Of a stretch of 36,375 bases of DNA, positions 11,206 to 20,488 are shown one piece after another (positions within the stretch are counted from its first letter, which is position 1; every line of letters starts with the position of its first letter). A model generated the notes under the pieces. That model ran no database searches. It was given only the letters and a program-made list of their open reading frames with translations, and was not told where the DNA came from. The stretch is from NCBI GenBank assembly GCA_001801865.1, contig MGYT01000179.1, forward strand, positions 746 through 37,120, given 5' to 3'. This stretch comes from Gammaproteobacteria bacterium RIFCSPLOWO2_02_FULL_61_13 (lineage in GTDB: Bacteria; Pseudomonadota; Gammaproteobacteria; Eutrophobiales; Eutrophobiaceae). The position numbers and the translations under genes are program-made.

Positions 11206-11889
11206 CTACGACTCCTTGCCGGATTCCATGTCCTGGATTTTCCTGCGGATATCTTCCAGAAGCCCCGGGAAACCACGATCCTTGATGACTGCGGCATACT
11301 CGGCCCGCTTCAGGGACAGGTCATTTACGCCATTGGCGATGACGCTGATGATGCGCCACTCTCCTTGTTCATTCTGATGCATCAGGTAGTCCAGTTTTAC
11401 CGGTGGTTCATCCGGGCGCCGCAATTCCGTCTTGATCAGGAGGCGTCCGGCCTTCAATTGTTCGCGTCCGGTCTCGACAAACTCCTGCCCGCTGAAGGAA
11501 TCGAAGCGCGCGGCGTAGGTGGCCGCGCTCAATTGGTGAAAGACCTGGATGAATTCAGTTTTTTCAGCGTCGTTCAGGCCGTTCCAGTGCCGGCTCAAAA
11601 TGACCTTCACGATCAACGGTGTGTCGAATCGCTGCCTGACAACCGGGTCTATCAACTGGAATCTGCCCGGGTATCCAAGCGCATCCGCATTTTTCATGAT
11701 TTCACCCAGGACTCCGTGCAATTCCATCACGATGCCGGCGGCCTCCTCGAAATCCGGCGCAGGCTCCTGGGCCAGGGCACTGCCGAAATTGAACAGCAGT
11801 GACAGGGACACAATGCACTGGATCAACAGGTAACGTGCGCGCCCAATTGTGACTGCGCTTGGCGCCGGAATGCGAATGGGATTAGACAT
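11206..11889 (-). CDS. hpnM: MlaC/Ttg2D-family (HpnM-like) phospholipid/hopanoid-associated periplasmic protein
   Basis: Signal peptide then IVMELHGVLGEIMKNADALGYPGRFQLIDPVV..; FIQVFHQLSAATYAARFDSFSGQEF; downstream of hpnH and hpnB with overlapping start. Confidence 0.75.
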   Translation of the reverse strand: MSNPIRIPAPSAVTIGRARYLLIQCIVSLSLLFNFGSALAQEPAPDFEEAAGIVMELHGVLGEIMKNADALGYPGRFQLIDPVVRQRFDTPLIVKVILSRHWNGLNDAEKTEFIQVFHQLSAATYAARFDSFSGQEFVETGREQLKAGRLLIKTELRRPDEPPVKLDYLMHQNEQGEWRIISVIANGVNDLSLKRAEYAAVIKDRGFPGLLEDIRRKIQDMESGKES

Positions 11890-13009
11890 GGGGTTCCAAT
11901 TTTGAGTAGCTGCGTTCCTTCCAACGGGCGCCGGCGCCAACCCATTGTCGCCAGGCCGAGGTCCAGGTCATAAGCAGATACAACACGCCGGCCAGCGGCA
12001 GGGTCAGGCTCCAGATTAACGGGATGTCATAATAGCGCAGAGTAGGTATGTAGCTCATCGCCATCAATGCCAGTGTGACCACGCCCACGATTTGCGTTGT
12101 GCCGGATTGACCAAGCGCCGACACCGGCAACACGAATGCGGCCAGCATAATAACGGTGCAGAACAGCAACAGCAGGGCGGAATGCCGCAGTTGCGTAAAC
12201 GCAGTTCTCGCCACCATCTCCCAGACGCTGCCCAATTCCCGGTAGGGACGGTGGCTGATGGCAGAGTGCGTGAGCCCCACCCACGTGCGATGACCCAATT
12301 TTTTCACCATGCGTGCAAGTGTGCAGTCATCGATCAACTCGCCCTTGAGCGCGCCAAACCCGCCCATCTCTCGCAGGATATCCGTACGAATGAGGATACA
12401 ACCGCCCGCGGCGGCGGCCACCAGCCTGGAGCGCGAATTGGACAATTTGAACGGATACAGCAGCCGGAAAAAATATACGAATGCCGGCATCAACGCGCGC
12501 TCCCATGGGCCGTCCATGGACAATCTGGCCATTAAGGACACCAGGCCCAGATTCCCGCTCTCCATCAGCTCGCGCAGTCCGGCGATGGTGCCGGGGAGCA
12601 GTTCGATGTCGGCATCCAGTTGCAGCACCAATCTGCTTTCGATATGGCGCAAACCTTGTTCCTGCGCCCACAGCTTGCCGGTCCAACCCGGAGGCAGGGC
12701 GTCACCGCTGATGATGCTGAGGCCGGGAAGTCCGCACTGTCGCGCGGCCTCCGCCGTGCCATCCGTGGATTGGTCGTCCACCAGGACAATGCGCAAATTC
12801 TGACCCTGGTTGGCCAGAGATCGCAGGGTTTTCCCGATTCCCGCTTGCTCATTGCGGGCGGGGATCAGGACAGTTACATCGCGCAGATCAGGGGCCGCTG
12901 GCGGCACCTGCGCGTCAAAGGAGGGTTGAGTTGACCAGGGGCGCCACGGAAGCAGCAGGATCGCAGACCAGATCGCGCACCCCGGCACAACCAGCCAGAG
13001 TGGATCCAT
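11882..13009 (-). CDS. hpnB: Hopene-associated glycosyltransferase HpnB (GT2 family)
   Basis: DVTVLIPARNEQAGIGKTLRSLANQGQNLRIVLVDDQSTDGTAEAAR; LWAQEQGLRHIESRLVLQLDADIELLPGTI; TM segments; ATG at 13009 overlaps the hpnH stop (TAATG). Confidence 0.85.
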   Translation of the reverse strand: MDPLWLVVPGCAIWSAILLLPWRPWSTQPSFDAQVPPAAPDLRDVTVLIPARNEQAGIGKTLRSLANQGQNLRIVLVDDQSTDGTAEAARQCGLPGLSIISGDALPPGWTGKLWAQEQGLRHIESRLVLQLDADIELLPGTIAGLRELMESGNLGLVSLMARLSMDGPWERALMPAFVYFFRLLYPFKLSNSRSRLVAAAAGGCILIRTDILREMGGFGALKGELIDDCTLARMVKKLGHRTWVGLTHSAISHRPYRELGSVWEMVARTAFTQLRHSALLLLFCTVIMLAAFVLPVSALGQSGTTQIVGVVTLALMAMSYIPTLRYYDIPLIWSLTLPLAGVLYLLMTWTSAWRQWVGAGARWKERSYSKLEPHV

Positions 13010-14145
13010 TACGCGACGTGCTTGTTGCTCTTGCAGGCGCCGGCAGCGACCGGCTTGATTTCGGCAACCAACCTCGGCCTGGGTTGCGGTTCGTCCTGGT
13101 ACAGCACCGGTAGTTCGGGCGCCATGGGGCCTTCGGTACGCGGTCCAAAAAGCGCAACCTTCATGGCCTTGGCCGGATTTCCGAAGATATCGTTGACGGC
13201 CGTGGCTTCGTAACCACAGTGCACCATGCAATTTGCACATTTCGGATTGCGGCCGGTACCGTAATTGTCCCACTCGGTTTCTTCGATGAGTTCCCGGTAG
13301 CTGCGCGCATAGCCTTCACCGACGAGCAGATAGCATGGTTTTTGCCAGCCAAAGATGTTGCGCGTGGGATTGCCCCAGGGCGTGCACTGATAGGTCTGGT
13401 TTCCGGCCAGGAAATCCAGATACAGGGAAGATTGATTGAAGCGCCAGCCATGACCGTCGCCAAGCTTGAATATGTCACGGAACAGCTGTTTGCTCTCGCG
13501 ACGCTTCAGGAACACATCCTGGCGTGGCGCACGCTCGTAGTTATAGCCGGGCGAAATGGTCACACCCTCAACGCCCAATTCCATGGCCAGGTCCATGAAC
13601 TCCGCCACTTCCGGCGCCGTCTCGCCCTGGAATAAAGTGCAATTGATGGTGACACGGAAACCGCGTGCGCGCGCCGTCCGGATCACATCGACGCATTTGT
13701 CGAAAACACCTTCCCGGCAAACCGAGGCGTCATGACGATCACGATTGCCGTCCAGGTGAATTGAAAACGTCAGGTAGGGCGAGGGCTGATAATCATCCAT
13801 GCGCCGCTCCAGCAGCAGAGCGTTGGTGCACAAGTAGACAAATTTCTTGCGCTCGATAAAGCCCTTGATGATGCGCGGCATGTCCGTATGGATAAGCGGT
13901 TCGCCGCCGGCCACCGAAACTATGGGTGCGCCACATTCGTCGATGGCCGTCATGCAGTCATCGAAACTGAGACGCTTGTTCAGGATTTCGTCCGGGTAAT
14001 CGATCTTTCCACAGCCGGAGCAGGCGAGGTTGCAGCGGAACAGGGGTTCCAGCATGAGGACCAGCGGGTAACGGGCCTCACGCCGGATCTTTTTGCCCAG
14101 GATGTACTTGGCAACTCGAAATTGTTGGATTAAAGGGACACCCAT
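13009..14145 (-). CDS. hpnH: Hopanoid biosynthesis radical SAM protein HpnH (adenosylhopane synthase)
   Basis: MGVPLIQQFRVAKYILGKKIRREARYPLVLMLEPLFRCNLACSGCGKIDYP with CxxxCxxC radical SAM motif; C-terminal CANCMVHCGYE. Confidence 0.93.
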   Translation of the reverse strand: MGVPLIQQFRVAKYILGKKIRREARYPLVLMLEPLFRCNLACSGCGKIDYPDEILNKRLSFDDCMTAIDECGAPIVSVAGGEPLIHTDMPRIIKGFIERKKFVYLCTNALLLERRMDDYQPSPYLTFSIHLDGNRDRHDASVCREGVFDKCVDVIRTARARGFRVTINCTLFQGETAPEVAEFMDLAMELGVEGVTISPGYNYERAPRQDVFLKRRESKQLFRDIFKLGDGHGWRFNQSSLYLDFLAGNQTYQCTPWGNPTRNIFGWQKPCYLLVGEGYARSYRELIEETEWDNYGTGRNPKCANCMVHCGYEATAVNDIFGNPAKAMKVALFGPRTEGPMAPELPVLYQDEPQPRPRLVAEIKPVAAGACKSNKHVA

Positions 14146-14354
14146 TTAATCTGCTCCGTAGTTTACGAGGGGGGCCCCGCCAGGCGGGGCGCATACAGAA
14201 AAGACCCAGAAAATTAGAGGGATAATTTAACAGGGGTGCATTGTACAGGCAAGGTTTCACGGCACAAAGTTCCCGGCGCATGTTGCAGTTCTGCATCAAA
14301 AATGCTGCCCAGTCATTGAAAGGCCAGATACGGAAACGCATAATGCCCTCCCCT

Positions 14355-14750
14355 TACAGGTTGATGCAAAACTATTGCGCTTGCCATGACTGCGTTGCTC
14401 GCCCCCTCAAAATCCTCATGTACTGTCGTGTACACTCGGCTTGGGTTCCCGACGCCGCCCTCGGTCTCTGCTCCCGGCTCGACTCTACCGGGTACATCCA
14501 TGTACCCGTACCGCCTCCATCCATGGAGGCGTCCGGATTTTCGGGGACTCGCGCTTTATCTGACCTCCATGGACGACCGCCAGGGACGGCGGAAGTGCGA
14601 AAAACGCCGGGAGCAGTTTTCCGCCGACCGCCAGGGACGGCGGAAGTGCGAAAAACGCATGGAGCAGTTTTTCGCCGGAGGAAATGCAATGGATTGTCGG
14701 GAACAATCCATGCCTGGCTGCGCTCATTACGTTTTGCATCAAACTGTTAA
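14355..14750. mobile_element. Non-coding inverted-repeat (MITE-like) element upstream of dxs
   Basis: Left end tacaggttgatgcaaaac (14355-), right end gttttgcatcaaactgtta (to about 14750); internal hairpins and a 51-bp tandem duplication; no convincing ORF. Confidence 0.65.
14575..14676. repeat. Tandem duplication of a 51-bp unit (GACCGCCAGGGACGGCGGAAGTGCGAAAAACGC..GGAGCAGTTTT..)
   Basis: Copies at 14575-14625 and 14626-14676, near identical. Confidence 0.85.
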
Positions 14751-14769
14751 TTCTCATAGGTAGACTCCC

Positions 14770-16656
14770 GTGCCAAGCAGCAGCTCCATATTGGAAAGCA
14801 TTCTGTCGCCCTCGGATCTGCGCCGCCTGCCCGAGTCGCAGCTTGAGCCCCTGGCCGCAGAAGTACGCCAGTTCCTGCTGGACTCCCTGAGCAAATGCGG
14901 TGGCCATTTCGCCGCCAGCCTGGGGGCGGTGGAACTCACGATCGCGCTGCATTATGTGTTCAACACGCCCGAAGATCGGCTGGTATGGGACGTTGGCCAC
15001 CAGGCCTACGTACACAAGATACTCACCGGACGGCGCGAGCGCCTGACCACCATCCGCCAATGGCAGGGTTTGGCGCCGTTTCCGCGCCGCGATGAAAGTG
15101 AGTACGACGCCTTCGGCGTTGGACATTCCAGCACCTCCATCAGCGCGGCACTGGGTATGGCCATTGCCGCGAATCGGCTCGGTGAAAAGCGCCGTGCTGT
15201 TGCCGTCATTGGCGATGGCGGGCTGACGGCAGGGCTGGCATTTGAGGCACTGAATCATGCCGGCGATCTGGATGTGGATCTGCTCGTCATCCTGAACGAC
15301 AACAACATGTCCATTTCCCCAAACGTGGGCGCGCTGGCAAATCGCTTTGCGCAGATACTGTCCGGAAAGCTTTACACCAGTGTCCGCGCCACCGGCAAGA
15401 AGGTGCTTTCGAAAATGCCGCCCGTGTGGGAACTGGCGCGCCGCGCCGAGGAACATCTCAAGGGACTGATCGTCCCGGGCACGCTGTTCGAGGAATTCGG
15501 CTTCAACTATATCGGACCCGTGGATGGGCATCACATGCCCACGCTCATTGAAACGCTGCGTAACATCCGCCAGTTGAGCGGGCCGCAATTTCTGCATGTC
15601 ATTACACGCAAGGGCAAGGGTTATGCCCCGGCGGAGGAAGACCCGGTCAAGTACCACGCCGTGACGCCATTTGATCCATCCAAGGGCATGGTCGGCGGCA
15701 AGAAACCGGGCAAGCCAAAGTACAGCGATGTGTTCAGCGACTGGGCCTGCGACATGGCTGCGCGGGACCGGCGCCTGGTGGCCATCACCCCGGCGATGCG
15801 CGAAGGGTCCGGGCTGGTGCGCTTCGAAAAGGAGTATCCGGACAGGTATTTCGATGTGGCGATCGCAGAGCAGCACAGTGTCACGGTCGCTGCCGGCATG
15901 GCCTGCGACGGGCTCAAGCCGGTGGTGGCCATCTACTCGACGTTCCTGCAACGCGGTTATGACCAGTTGATTCATGACGTGGTGGTGCAGGACCTGCCGG
16001 TGTTGTTCGCCATCGATCGTGCCGGGCTCGTGGGCGGCGACGGGCCGACACACAATGGCTGCTTTGATCTGACTTATCTACGCTGCCTGCCGGGGATGGT
16101 GGTCATGGCGCCCGCCGATGAGAATGAATGCCGGCAGATGTTGTACACCGGGTTCCTGTTGGACAAACCTGCTGCCGTGCGTTACCCGCGCGGCACCGGG
16201 CCGGGTGTCGATGTACAGCAGGAGATGACCTCGCTGCCGCTGGGTAAGGGCGTCGTCGCCCGTCGCGGGCGCAGGATTGCATTGCTTGCCTTTGGTTCCA
16301 TGGTCGCGCCCGCAATGACGGTGGCCGAGCAAATGGATGCCACGGTGGTGAATATGCGTTTTATCAAACCCATGGACGAACAACTCATCCTGGAGATGGC
16401 GCGCAGCCATGAGTTCCTGTTTACCGTGGAGGAAAACACCATCCTGGGTGGCGCGGGGAGCGCCGTGAACGAAGTGCTTGCCGCCCATGGCACCGGGCAC
16501 ACAGCTTTTAATTTTGGCATTCCCGATCGGCTGATTCAGCACGGCGAACGGGAGGACATGTTGCGTGATGCGGGCTTGACGCCGGAAGGCATCGGCGCAT
16601 TTGTGCGCCTGCACGTGGAAGACAATCAGCGGGCAGGCACGGCGAAACGCGCGTAA
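14770..16656 (+). CDS. dxs: 1-deoxy-D-xylulose-5-phosphate synthase
   Basis: [103 protein letters not shown] start proposed. Confidence 0.96.
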   Translation: MPSSSSILESILSPSDLRRLPESQLEPLAAEVRQFLLDSLSKCGGHFAASLGAVELTIALHYVFNTPEDRLVWDVGHQAYVHKILTGRRERLTTIRQWQGLAPFPRRDESEYDAFGVGHSSTSISAALGMAIAANRLGEKRRAVAVIGDGGLTAGLAFEALNHAGDLDVDLLVILNDNNMSISPNVGALANRFAQILSGKLYTSVRATGKKVLSKMPPVWELARRAEEHLKGLIVPGTLFEEFGFNYIGPVDGHHMPTLIETLRNIRQLSGPQFLHVITRKGKGYAPAEEDPVKYHAVTPFDPSKGMVGGKKPGKPKYSDVFSDWACDMAARDRRLVAITPAMREGSGLVRFEKEYPDRYFDVAIAEQHSVTVAAGMACDGLKPVVAIYSTFLQRGYDQLIHDVVVQDLPVLFAIDRAGLVGGDGPTHNGCFDLTYLRCLPGMVVMAPADENECRQMLYTGFLLDKPAAVRYPRGTGPGVDVQQEMTSLPLGKGVVARRGRRIALLAFGSMVAPAMTVAEQMDATVVNMRFIKPMDEQLILEMARSHEFLFTVEENTILGGAGSAVNEVLAAHGTGHTAFNFGIPDRLIQHGEREDMLRDAGLTPEGIGAFVRLHVEDNQRAGTAKRA

Positions 16657-16673
16657 CCGGCTCGGTCAGTCAG

Positions 16674-17831
16674 TCAAGGTTTCGACCCGATATGCGCCAT
16701 CAACCGGCGCGCCACCTGCTCCGGTGTCACCTTCGGACGCGGCAAGTCGGGCAGTGTCCCGGTCCTGATTTTCAGGTGTCCAAGGATTGGGCCGCTGCTT
16801 ACGGTGCGCCGATCCAGCAGCCGATCCAGCATGGCGATGTCCGTTCCCCCCACAGTCTCACGGTACCCGCAGGCTGCGGCAATGCGCGCAAAATCCACAT
16901 TGGGGGTCACGGTCGCCTGGGCCCCGGTGGAGTCATGGGCCTCATTGTCCAGGATCAGATGCACGAGATTGCCTCCGCCATAGGTGCCGATGGTTGAGAA
17001 AATTCCCATGCGCATAAGCGCCGCGCCGTCCCCGTCGATGATGACAATGCGCAGATCCGGGCGCGCCAACGATAATCCCAGTCCCAGGGCCGAGGCGCAG
17101 CCCATGGAGCCGACCATGAACAACTGGTTGGGCTGATCACACAGGGCGTGCAGTTCCCGCCCCGTATACCCGGTGGTGGCGATGAGCACGTCCCCGTGCA
17201 GCGAGGTTTTGGCGGCAATGTGGCGCAACACATCGGCCCGCGGCGGGATTGATTCACTCCGTTCCACCGCAGCCGCCGAAGGCGCGATGCTGTACTCCCG
17301 CTGCGGGATGCTGCGGCGGCGCAGTGCATGCGGGGCAACGGTGCCCTTTTTCATGATGAAGGCAAAGGGGCGTCGCTCCGCGGCCATCCAGGTGGTTGCC
17401 CGTTCCAGGGCCGGTTCAATGTCCCCGGCGTCGGCGGGGAACACCTCCCACGGGATCTGCATCGCATCCAGCATGGGCTCGGTGATACTGCCCATCAGTT
17501 CGTGTTGGGGTTCGTCGCTCAGCCCCGGCGCACCGCGGTGGGTGATGATCAGCAATACCGGGATGCGAAACACCCACGTCAGCGAGGTCAGCGGGCTGAC
17601 AGCGTTGCCGAGTCCGGAATTCTGCATCAATACTACCGCGGGCTGACCGCCCAACGCCGCACCTGCGCCGATGGCGACGGCATCGCCCTCATTTGCCGCC
17701 GAAAGGTAGGCCAGGGTTTCGTCGTTAATGACATAGTTGATAAATGGCGTGAGGAACGAACACGGGACGCCCACATAACGGCGGAATCCCCGTGTTCGCG
17801 CGGCCTCAATAAAAGTCCCCGCCTCAATCAT
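16674..17831 (-). CDS. aepY: Phosphonopyruvate decarboxylase (TPP-dependent)
   Basis: GVPCSFLTPFINYVINDETLAYLSAANEGDAVAIGAGAALGG; IIDGDGAALMRMGIFSTIGTYGGGNLVHLILDNEAHDSTGAQ (TPP/Mg motif); directly downstream of a PEP mutase gene. Confidence 0.92.
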   Translation of the reverse strand: MIEAGTFIEAARTRGFRRYVGVPCSFLTPFINYVINDETLAYLSAANEGDAVAIGAGAALGGQPAVVLMQNSGLGNAVSPLTSLTWVFRIPVLLIITHRGAPGLSDEPQHELMGSITEPMLDAMQIPWEVFPADAGDIEPALERATTWMAAERRPFAFIMKKGTVAPHALRRRSIPQREYSIAPSAAAVERSESIPPRADVLRHIAAKTSLHGDVLIATTGYTGRELHALCDQPNQLFMVGSMGCASALGLGLSLARPDLRIVIIDGDGAALMRMGIFSTIGTYGGGNLVHLILDNEAHDSTGAQATVTPNVDFARIAAACGYRETVGGTDIAMLDRLLDRRTVSSGPILGHLKIRTGTLPDLPRPKVTPEQVARRLMAHIGSKP

Positions 17832-17850
17832 GCACAGGAAGTCCTGGGTG

Positions 17851-17917
17851 CAGGTTGATGCAAAGCGCTATGAGCGCAGCCATGGCCGGCGCAACCGCTT
17901 TGCATCAGCCTGTCAGG
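17851..17917. mobile_element. Short inverted-repeat (MITE-like) element between pepM and aepY
   Basis: caggttgatgcaaagcgctatgagcgcagccatggc...gcaaccgctttgcatcagcctgtcagg; termini and subterminal sequence shared with the element upstream of dxs. Confidence 0.65.
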
Positions 17918-19550
17918 AGTGACTTTGGGCAAAATCCCAGGCCCGATCCAGGTCATCCAGTTGATTGACGTCCAGCCAGTGACCATGAATGTAATGTACC
18001 TGGATCTCCCGTCCGGTACCGATCAGGTGATTGATAAGATCCGGGAGGGTGAGTTGCGCGAGCCCGCCGTTGCTGTGCAATTCGGCCAATGCCTGCGCAA
18101 TCCACTGCCGGCCCTGGGCACGCGCGCGCAACATGCCGATCCAGTGTCCGGAAGGTTTCTCTCCGGCCGATGAGCTGGATTTCTCTTCGATGCGCAGCAG
18201 GCGCACGGGTTCGCGGAACAATGATCGATCATCCGCGCGCGAGCAAAACGCGAGGTCCGGCGTACCCGATTTGTGACTTCCTTCCAGGGCCGAGTCGACC
18301 ACGACCACCAGCTCACCCGGGCTGTCGAGCAGATCCCGAAGTATGTAACTGCGGAACAGCAGGTCCCCGTACAGGATCACCATGTCATCTTCAAATCTGC
18401 TCGTGGCGCATTCCAGCGAAGTGAGTTCGCCGGTGTTGGCATAGTCGGGATTTTGCACCACCTCCACGCCGCCGACGTCGATGGTCTCGGCCTTGTAGCC
18501 TGCCACCACCACGACCCGCCCGATGGCCTGTCGCTTGAACTCCTCGGCCAAACGCTGCAGCAGCGACTTGCCGCCCACGGAGATCATTACCTTGGGTCGA
18601 TCCTCGGTCAGTTCACGCAAGGCGTTGCCGCGCGACGCGGCCAGCACGATGGCCTGGGTGCGTGATGCCGGTTTCAGATAGCGATCCTGTGCGGCGCTCA
18701 ATTCGGCGGCACCCTGCAATTCAAAAATATGATTTACCGTGGCGACCCTGTGCTCCACGTCGGCCACGGTTTCCTGTGCCTTGATGTGAGCGCTGACTTG
18801 TTCCATGGATTCCACGGCGGCGCGCAGCATGTGGTTGGCCCAGATGGCGACGCTGATGCGGGCACTCCGAAACACCTCGGTTGGCGTACTGAAATACTTG
18901 GTCGGCACGATGATGAGCGGCGCGCGTTCGGCCCATTCCTGGGCAAACTCCAGGATTTCATCGGGACGTGACAGCTTGCTGTGGATCAGAATCCCGTCCG
19001 CACCCGCGGCACGGTAGGCCTCCGCGCGCCGCAACGCCTCGGCCATGCTCCAACCCGCGATCAACGCCTCGACACGGGCAATGACGCAAAAATCCGTGTC
19101 GGTTTGCACGTCTTTCCCGGCCTTGATCTTGCCGCAAAACTCGTCCACATCAGCCAGTGGTTGCTTTTCACCGTCGATGAAACTGTTGGTTTTCGGAAAC
19201 TGTTTGTCCTCGATGCAGACGCCCGCCACCTGGCGCTGTTCCAGTTTGCGCACCAGCCGCCGCATGTTGTTGAAGTTGCCGTACCCAGTGTCGCCGTCGA
19301 GGAGGATCGGAATGCGGGTGACGTCACTCATGAATTCAAGGACGTCGACCACCTGGGTCCAACTCGCTTCATTGCTGTCACGCACGCCAAACTGCGCCGA
19401 GATGGCGAGCCCGCTGGCCCAGATGCCGCGAAATCCCGCCTGCTCGACAATGCGCGCGGAGATGCCGTTGTGCGCCTCCAGAAGAAACTCCAGTTGCGGC
19501 GAATGCAGCAGCTGGCGCAATTGCGCGCAACGTGTTGGCTGGTTTGTCAT
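17913..19550 (-). CDS. pepM: Phosphoenolpyruvate mutase with C-terminal nucleotidyltransferase domain
   Basis: N-terminal isocitrate lyase/PEP mutase fold with the EDK(X)5NS signature ([16 protein letters not shown]) and [14 protein letters not shown]-terminal NTP-transferase-like domain ([35 protein letters not shown]...[23 protein letters not shown]). Confidence 0.93.
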   Translation of the reverse strand: MTNQPTRCAQLRQLLHSPQLEFLLEAHNGISARIVEQAGFRGIWASGLAISAQFGVRDSNEASWTQVVDVLEFMSDVTRIPILLDGDTGYGNFNNMRRLVRKLEQRQVAGVCIEDKQFPKTNSFIDGEKQPLADVDEFCGKIKAGKDVQTDTDFCVIARVEALIAGWSMAEALRRAEAYRAAGADGILIHSKLSRPDEILEFAQEWAERAPLIIVPTKYFSTPTEVFRSARISVAIWANHMLRAAVESMEQVSAHIKAQETVADVEHRVATVNHIFELQGAAELSAAQDRYLKPASRTQAIVLAASRGNALRELTEDRPKVMISVGGKSLLQRLAEEFKRQAIGRVVVVAGYKAETIDVGGVEVVQNPDYANTGELTSLECATSRFEDDMVILYGDLLFRSYILRDLLDSPGELVVVVDSALEGSHKSGTPDLAFCSRADDRSLFREPVRLLRIEEKSSSSAGEKPSGHWIGMLRARAQGRQWIAQALAELHSNGGLAQLTLPDLINHLIGTGREIQVHYIHGHWLDVNQLDDLDRAWDFAQSHS

Positions 19551-19556
19551 CAGGGT

Positions 19557-20300
19557 CTAGGCGCTTATGCGCGGCAGGATCTCATCCCGGGCCCGCGCCA
19601 CATCTCCGGGGAAATCTATCTCAATCCATGGCAATCCGGTGATGTCCTCATAGCCGAACTCCGCCGGTGCGCCCAGCACGAGATCCCGGATCGCCTCCTC
19701 ATAGGGTTCGCGCACCAGTCCCTGTGACACATATTCCTCGCATCGCGCCGCCAGCGCGGCCGCCATTGCGGGGGCGAAACGAAAAAATCCGACGGATTCG
19801 CCCTGCAGGTCGCATTCCAGGCCGGCGGCGAGCTGTTTCCGAAATTCCACAATTTGTCCGTCCCTGACGCACAGCTTGACGGGTTCGTCGCCAGGATCAA
19901 AATCCCGATCCAGCAGGAAGCAGTTGGCCACGGACGTTCCGGCCAGCCTGGCCAGGATGCGCGTGTCGCAGAGCACGTCCGCGTCCATCAGAATCACCGG
20001 CTCACCGCTGCGCAGCACGTCCCGCGCCGTCCACAGACTGATGACGCTGCCAAGCCGGAAATCTTTATTGATCATGCGGTGGATCCGAGCAGGGTCGGGG
20101 AGGGTGGCGATTTCTGCGTCAATGAGGTCAGCGCTGAATCCGGTCACCACATGAATCATGTCAATGCCGAGCGCGCGTAGCGCGCGGCAATGCCGTAGCA
20201 GCAGACTGGTGTCACCCATTTCCAGCAACGACTTGGGTTTCCCCGCGGTTGCCGCACCGAGGCGCTCGCCCACGCCGGCTGCCAGTATGATTGCTTGCAT
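19557..20300 (-). CDS. NTP-transferase domain protein (putative phosphonate/phosphocholine cytidylyltransferase, PntC/LicC-like)
   Basis: MQAIILAAGVGERLGAATAGKPKSLLEMGDTSLLLRHCRALRALGI (sugar nucleotidyltransferase signature), ILMDADVLCD, LPWIEIDFPGDVARARDEILP; adjacent to pepM. Confidence 0.82.
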   Translation of the reverse strand: MQAIILAAGVGERLGAATAGKPKSLLEMGDTSLLLRHCRALRALGIDMIHVVTGFSADLIDAEIATLPDPARIHRMINKDFRLGSVISLWTARDVLRSGEPVILMDADVLCDTRILARLAGTSVANCFLLDRDFDPGDEPVKLCVRDGQIVEFRKQLAAGLECDLQGESVGFFRFAPAMAAALAARCEEYVSQGLVREPYEEAIRDLVLGAPAEFGYEDITGLPWIEIDFPGDVARARDEILPRISA

Positions 20301-20488
20301 TGACTCCCTCTCCCGAATGCGCATTGCGGCTGAAAAAGCGCGCCAGTATAGCGGATGACTTCCGCCTGCTCCCCGGCAGGCTGTCTGCGTGGCTCGCTAG
20401 GATGCGCCTGCTTCTTGCAGTACCATACCTTATAACTGATTGATTTTCTCCGGGTTACAACCCAATTCCGCGAACAGTTGCCGCCTGC

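Noticed and set aside
14160-14200. GC-rich hairpin ggggccccgccaggcggggc upstream of hpnH as a riboswitch
   Set aside because: A simple hairpin with no conserved aptamer-like sequence; not enough to call regulation.
14575-14676. Two-copy 51-bp direct repeat as a CRISPR array
   Set aside because: The copies abut with no unique spacers, and no cas genes are nearby.
14241-14763. ORFs of 169 and 125 aa in the hpnH-dxs intergenic region
   Set aside because: They translate the palindromes and tandem repeats of the inverted-repeat element (e.g. duplicated RQGRRKCEKR); better explained as non-coding repeat.
14485-16053. 522-aa minus-strand ORF
   Set aside because: Antisense to the well-supported dxs gene and extends through the tandem repeats of the upstream element; no recognisable motif.
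18981-19727. 248-aa plus-strand ORF
   Set aside because: Antisense to pepM and the neighbouring nucleotidyltransferase, both of which have strong motifs.
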